Source of the DNA: Apium graveolens
Lineage: Eukaryota; Streptophyta; Magnoliopsida; Apiales; Apiaceae
Reading direction: 5' to 3'
Length of the DNA: 64,000 nt
Assembly: GCF_009905375.1 (NCBI RefSeq)
Contig: NC_133653.1
Location: forward strand, 61,817,956 to 61,881,955
Both the position numbers and the translations under genes were made by a program. Within the stretch, counting starts at the first letter, position 1. The number at the start of each line of letters is the position of its first letter. This document shows positions 58,561-64,000 of the stretch, in pieces. Below the pieces are notes generated by a model. That model saw nothing but the letters and a program-made list of their open reading frames with translations, had not been told where the DNA came from and did no database searches.

Positions 58561-60490
58561 TAGACAATGGTTCTAGTATTAGTAAATGGTATTGTGATAT
58601 GCCCTGTATCTAGGGAATACAGGAGGAATGATTGAAGGATAACCTTAGAGGTTTTACAAGGAAAAAGGTGATATTCAAAATTCTCAAGAATAGAAATGTT
58701 GATAAAGGAAATATGACGTAATTATAATGTTGCCAAGTGAGGCACGTGTTAAACCACGAGAAGGTATGGATCGAACCAGTAATGGTCGAAATTGTTCAGG
58801 GCAATTAGGACTTAAGATAGAAGATGTTCTAAGTATGATTGAGAGTCAGTCTTGACAGTGATTAACCTCTAAAGACTGAGGCAATAACTTATGGAAAAAT
58901 GGTGATTTTTTTTTACTCATCAGATTTTAAGGAAAACATCTTCACATAAGCTGTGATTGAAATGAGGTAGAAAATTATTTGGAGGTGGTTAAAATGACAT
59001 TGACTGTAAGGAAATTGTACTATCAGGAAAGGCCAAAGAGGTGGCCGACACTTTAAAGGTAAGAGGATAATTATAGGCACTTGTGCCAAAGGAATACAGT
59101 GATGATGGTTAAAACTGTGAAGGTTATATTATGGTTTGGAAGATTGACATTCCTCCTGATGACTGTGCAATACCCAACCGTAATAGTAGTTGGTAAAGGT
59201 TTAATTCGTGTAATCACCATGAACGGGCTATCTGTCTTATAAGGTCCTATCTTGAGATAAGCCAGAACCATGCTTCAAAAAGGACTAGATGAACCCTTGA
59301 GTTAATTCTTCTATTTAGGGCGTATGATTAAGAATGGTATTAACCTGCTATCGTTGCTTCGATTGAAACTCTTCTGCACTTTTATTTGCTTCATGTCATG
59401 TATGTATGTCAGGATCAGGAGTGTTCTTCATGAATCAGGAGTGGTGATTATGTTACCTCCTTAGAATGATTTGATACGACATGGATAGACTCCGTATGGT
59501 TAGCTATTAAGACTTCATGGAAAATGAATGACTACAGTAGGTCAGTGGTGGACCATAGTAAGGCAGCAACGATTCTGTGAGTAATGAGCTGATTACAACC
59601 GTGAGAGTTGTATTGGAATGGGTGTTGAGATTGAGTACCACTAATCGGGTCGTGGTAGTGTATAAGTTATCATTGATAGACTAATTAAGTAGAGTATCTA
59701 CCTAGTGAATAATTATTCTTTCTTATCAATAGAGAGTCGTATTATTATACGAGGAAGGTTGCGGTGCAAGCATAGAATTCTAGTAACGATGATGTATAGA
59801 ATGAGATCCCAGATTTGATTTTCGATGTCGAGGGAGTTTCAAAAGTAATTGTGTATAAGCTCGAGGAAGAGCATGGGTCCATAGAATGATGGACGGGATA
59901 GCGAAAATATTTAGGCACGTGAAATGCGATGCTATAATACTTGATGTTGATATAAATACATATATGTTTTGTTCTTCTATGACAAACCTCTATAGTTCAG
60001 AGGTAGATTCCAAGCCAGATATTTTATGGCAATAATTTTTTTTTTTTATGAATATACAATTCTCTTCAATTCGTTCTTTTCTCTTCTTTTCATTTCATGT
60101 AAGCTGAGGAGAACAACCCTTCCAGAAGGGGAGGTATTGCCGAATGACTATCTATCTGTGTGATAGAAGCCGAGTAGGATACCAGCTATTGTTTAATTGC
60201 TTGTCAAGTACTAAAGGCTGGCCACCTTCTGTACTAACTATGCGATATAACAAGTGTTCATGATCATAGTGATCTCTCAACAAATTCCTTTACTTCTATT
60301 TGATTGATCAAATTTTGGAAAATAGAAACAACTGAAAAAGGAGTAATAAAGTGGTGGTAGTATGCGGAATGGAAACACATTCGTGATACTAAGGTTGACG
60401 TGGTTATTAAAAGGTTATAGAACGCTAACGAGCAAAAGTATAACCAGTATAATATTAGGAACGGGAGGTAGTAGCGATTACGAACTGGAA
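58561..60490 (+). other. Internal region of element 8 without recognisable gene
   Basis: About 1.9 kb aligned with element 7 (43461-45390) but with no recognisable domain in any frame. A run of about 13 T lies near 60035. Confidence 0.6.
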
Positions 60491-61258
60491 AAGAATGGGT
60501 ATTGAGAAGCAGAAGCTCTAATGCTAAAAGCAATAATGAGAGTCTGTGCAATAGACTTGAAAGAATTTGGAATGATCACTTAATTCGGATTGAGTTATCT
60601 TACGACAATAGATCATATGTCATTATCGAGATGTCGCCTTATGAGATCCTTGAGGGAAGACAATGTCGATCTCCCTTATGTTAGGATGAAGTTGTAGAGC
60701 GCAAGATGCTCGGACCCGCAGTAGTCCAAAGGACCAAGGATATGATAGATCTAATCAGAGGACGGCTGGTAGTAGCCCAAGATGGACATGATAAGTATGT
60801 TGATTTGACACGAAAGGATAAAGAGTATGAAATAGGGGACCTAGTAATGATATAGGTATCCCTTGGAAAGGATTGATGAGGTTCGGAAAGAAAGGAAAGC
60901 TAAGTCTACAATTTGTTGGACCCTTGGATATATTAAGACGTTTGGGAAGTTAGCATATGAGCTAGCCCTAACCCCGAACATGTAGCAGGTCGTAACGTGT
61001 TTCACGTATCAATATTAAGGAAGTGTAATTCAGATGCCAGATAAATAGAGGCATATGAGCGCATAGATATGCAACCCGACGTAACCTATATGGAGCAACC
61101 AGGAAGGGTTATAGAGTGAAAAGGAACAAGTGCTTAGCAGAAGGATTATCAAACTAGGCAGAGTTTGGTGGTAGAACCACAATGTGGGAAAATTGACTCG
61201 AGAGTTAGAAAGTGTAATGCTAAGAAAGTATCCCCATTTGTTTTCTATCTGATTCCGG
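60491..61258 (+). pseudogene. Integrase C-terminus with degenerate chromodomain, element 8
   Basis: Open from 60502 to 60684 (IWNDHLIRIELSYDNRSY, SPYEILEGRQCRSPLC), then DEVVERKMLGPAVVQRTKD and KEYEIGDLVMI after a stop, FHVSILRKCNSD near 61000, and a weak chromodomain trace ending RKYPHLF near 61230-61250. Frameshifts and stops separate the pieces. The DDE core is not seen. Confidence 0.8.
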
Positions 61259-61285
61259 GACGGAATCCTTTTAAGGAGGGGAGAC
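61251..61285 (+). other. Hairpin and polypurine tract, element 8
   Basis: GATTCC-GGGAC-GGAATC (61251-61267) overlaps the remnant pol stop region; the purine tract TTAAGGAGGGGAGAC (61271-61285) directly precedes the LTR. Confidence 0.85.
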
Positions 61286-64000
61286 TGTAATAACCCCAAT
61301 TTTTGGGAAATTTTTGAAACCCTTATGAATAGTGTTTTTGCTGAATGAGAAAACTTTTCATGCCACACTATGTAGGGGTTCTGATATGGATATTCTGAGA
61401 TTTTATTAGTACTTTATATGGGATATAAGTGTATGTAAAGATCGTCAGAATCCAAATCCGAACACTTTGATTTTTTCCCGGAAATACACTAGATACGGAA
61501 AGATTTGAGAAAAAGGTAACAGGATAAAAAGGGATTTAAATTAAAGGATTATAGGAGAGGATCATAAAAGGAATATAATATATTGAGAAAGGTTAAGGGA
61601 ACCTAAGTAATAAGATCCCGGGTATGATCCCTCAAACGATAAACGAAAATGAAAGTTAAGCGAACCGTATAACAGATCAGCGGTCATTAGGCAAACGATT
61701 AGGAAGTTAATCAAAGGGATTAGTGGGAATGATGTCATCCAACCAATAGAAAGAGGACAAGGAAGGGAGGATGACATCATGAGGATGACACAAGCATGAC
61801 ATGGGAAGGAAGGAGATGTGGTGACTTTTTAACCACACAAAACCAAGGGCAACTAGGTAATTCACTAAAGCAAACAACAAAAACAACCAACCAAAAATCA
61901 AATCAAAGCAAAACCACAAAAATCTCTCTTTCTTCTTCATCTTGCTCTCGGCCTTTTGAAGAAAAACAAGGAGGAGTTTTTCAAAAACTCAAGCTACACA
62001 CCTTCAAAAATTATAAGGTTTGTTTCTTTAGCTTCCATAATTCATAACTTAGTTATGCTATAAGTTTGGATCCAAGAATCCAAGGTTTACCTAGTTAATC
62101 AATTCCTAAAAGTTTAGGGTGAATAGTAACTTTCAAGAACAAATTTTTGATTCTTGATTTTATTTGTAAGGACAAGGTAGCTTAAGCATAGATCAAGGCT
62201 TCCATGGGCTTTCCAAGGATCTTTCATTGATTAAAAGCTTCAAGAAGGTATAAAACTTCAAACCCTAGCTTTACTTTTGAGTATTAGGAATGGTTTTGAT
62301 TGTTATAATTCATGAGGAGCATGATCCTTGTATACTTAGAGTGTGGTTGGATTTGTAATGAGTTTGAAGTTGGAAATCTTGATTATTGGTTAATGAACTT
62401 AAGTATAGCTTTTAGTTCATGTTTGAGGGTAGTATAAAGTTCATAATATTGAGTTTTGGGGCTGTTAGGATGTGATATGGATGGACTTTGATTGTATGAA
62501 GGGATTGGGGTTGTTTGGTGATGGAATTGAATGGTATAAAATTGGGAAATCGCGTAAACATAGCCGTCGTAACGTCCGATTTTCTTTGGACTGTTTTTGT
62601 GCATAGAATTAGGACCCGAGAACCCCCTGCTAGAATATGACCACTGCCATGTTTAGATAGCTCATGTTACGAGCTTCGTTTTGATATGTAGTTCGTTCGA
62701 TTCCGATGCACGGTTTAGGAGAAACGACCGTTTCAAGTAACGGCGTTTCGCGAACGAAACTTTTCCCCTCGCCTCACTTTGAAACATAGGTTAAAGACCA
62801 AAAAGGGTTAATTAATGTGTGAAACATTTATGGTAAGTGTGTTAGGCAGTTGGTAAGACACTCGCGAAGGAATCGCTTTAAAACTCGTAAAGGTTAAATT
62901 ATTAAAAATGGTGGAGCCGAGGGTACCCGAGTGACTTAAGCGAATCAGTGAGCGCAAAACAAGCGTTAGAGTCTAAGTTAGTTAAAGTATAGATTTACAA
63001 GTGATTTTGGTTTAATTCCAACTTACTTGTTGTTTATAGGTTACCAGACTCGTCCCGAGCCTTTTATCACCCCAAGTCGCTCAGGCAAGTATTCTATCCG
63101 TTATACTGTTGTTGTGATGTATACATTTGTATATGCATGATCTTGCGATAAATGCATATTGGTTATTTAGCAAATTCTTGCGATATATTGTAGCATGTGA
63201 TATGGTATATATGCATGCCTGTTTCATATTCTTGAAATATATATCTGTTGGTTCAGTTGATAATACCTATGCTAGAGAATAGCGGTAACTTGCATATACC
63301 CTTAGTATAGGGACCCAAAGGTGAAAATATTTTCTAAAACCGGGAGTCGAGGATCCCGAGTAGATTTTGTATATATGGATATGGATATATATATATATAT
63401 TTATATATATATATATGGTCATAGTTTTCAAAACTATTAATCGAATAAGGTTTATTCGATAACTTTAACTTTATTTTATTATTGAATATTATTTCGAATA
63501 TTATTCGATGGCGTATGACTCCTTTTATTTATTTATTTGAATATTATTTGAATATTCATTTGAAGGCTTATGACTCAGTTTATATTATTTAATGAATATT
63601 ATTTGAATATTCATTTGAGGATCTATGACTCCGATTATTTGCTGAGGTATATTCTTTATTTTATTAAAGAATAAGGTGTCGATAATCAAACTCACTTTTG
63701 ATTATTCAAATAAAGATAGTACTTTCGTATAGGTATATCTTTGGTTATTTAATATTCATTTCAAGTATAAGTTTTAAAACTTCTACTTCAATTATTTTAT
63801 AAAGATTATTCTTTATGGGAATATTATTTAAATAATAATATTCAGACATTTTCTAAATATTCTGGGGACTGATTTACTTCATTAAATCAGCTTCACTCCA
63901 AACATTCTTAAAAATGTTTTTCGAGTCTTCAAAATGATTTTTAAAGTCAGAGCGGATCCCAAAACTCATTTTTATATTTAAGATCTTCCTTTTTAAGGGG
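61286..64000 (+). repeat. 3' LTR of element 8 (first 2715 bp, cut by window end)
   Basis: Near-identical repeat of 51589-54310. By eye I found about seven substitutions plus a length change in the AT run. Contains no gene; the short frames repeat those of the 5' copy. Confidence 0.93.

Larger units (their letters stand above)
51589..64000 (+). mobile_element. Element 8: degenerate non-autonomous chromovirus, right end cut by window
   Basis: Plus strand: 5' LTR (51589-55713), PBS (55718-55729), broken pre-gag ORF, displaced RT/RNase H/integrase fragment, gag, protease, RT and integrase remnants, hairpin and PPT (61251-61285), 3' LTR (61286 to the edge). The LTRs differ by only about seven substitutions that I could count in 2.7 kb plus dinucleotide-run length, so this is the youngest insertion in the window. 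The interior is non-coding. Same family as element 7, opposite orientation, inserted in its LTR. Confidence 0.9.

Overview
This window is plant nuclear DNA made almost entirely of nested LTR retrotransposons. I recognise no host gene, tRNA or rRNA. The evidence is long TG...CA-bounded direct repeats, primer-binding sites of the plant initiator-Met type (TGGTATCAGAGC), purine-rich tracts, and pol sequence of plant-only lineages: Ty3/Gypsy chromoviruses with a C-terminal chromodomain and very long LTRs (Tekay/Del-like), a Tat-lineage Gypsy with two RNase H domains, and Ty1/Copia elements of the SIRE/Maximus type. The host is a land plant, most likely a eudicot with a large repeat-rich genome; the species cannot be fixed from sequence alone.

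Layout, left to right. 1-11851: element 1, a minus-strand chromovirus whose 3' LTR is cut by the window edge. 11852-19276: element 2, the right-hand part of a plus-strand chromovirus into whose gag element 1 inserted. 19277-22631: part of a minus-strand LTR (element 3), related to the LTR of element 1 and apparently interrupted by element 2. 22632-24495: part of a minus-strand LTR (element 4) of element 2's family, apparently interrupted by element 3. 24496-29054: 3' end of a SIRE-type Copia element (element 5), with a very long decayed ORF in the env position, a purine tract and a 566-bp LTR. 29055-31130: RT, RNase H and integrase-start remnant of a Tat-lineage Gypsy, the oldest recognisable substrate. 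31131-38412: element 6, a second SIRE-type Copia element with 5' LTR, PBS, gag and pol, cut before its 3' end. 38413-51588: element 7, a minus-strand, internally ruined chromovirus inserted in element 6. 51589-64000: element 8, a plus-strand relative of element 7 inserted in element 7's right LTR; its 3' LTR runs off the window.

The Tat remnant is therefore the floor of two stacks of insertions, one on each side. No complete functional element is present. Pol genes of elements 1, 2 and 6 carry stops that are mostly C-to-T or G-to-A transitions, as expected from 5-methylcytosine decay. Elements 7 and 8 differ: their LTR pairs are nearly identical (recent insertion) although their interiors have long been non-coding, so they look like a non-autonomous family moved by proteins supplied in trans.

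The most unusual signals are: a ten-base motif (ATCCGTCGA type) scattered about 25 times through the LTR, coding linkers and post-pol region of element 6, with a different motif (TCAGRACTTA) playing the same part in element 5; an accessory ORF between PBS and gag that is the only intact long frame in element 7 and has a possible counterpart in element 1; a hairpin next to the polypurine tract kept in three chromovirus families with a compensatory base-pair change; and a second hairpin followed by a tiny ORF inside the chromovirus LTRs.
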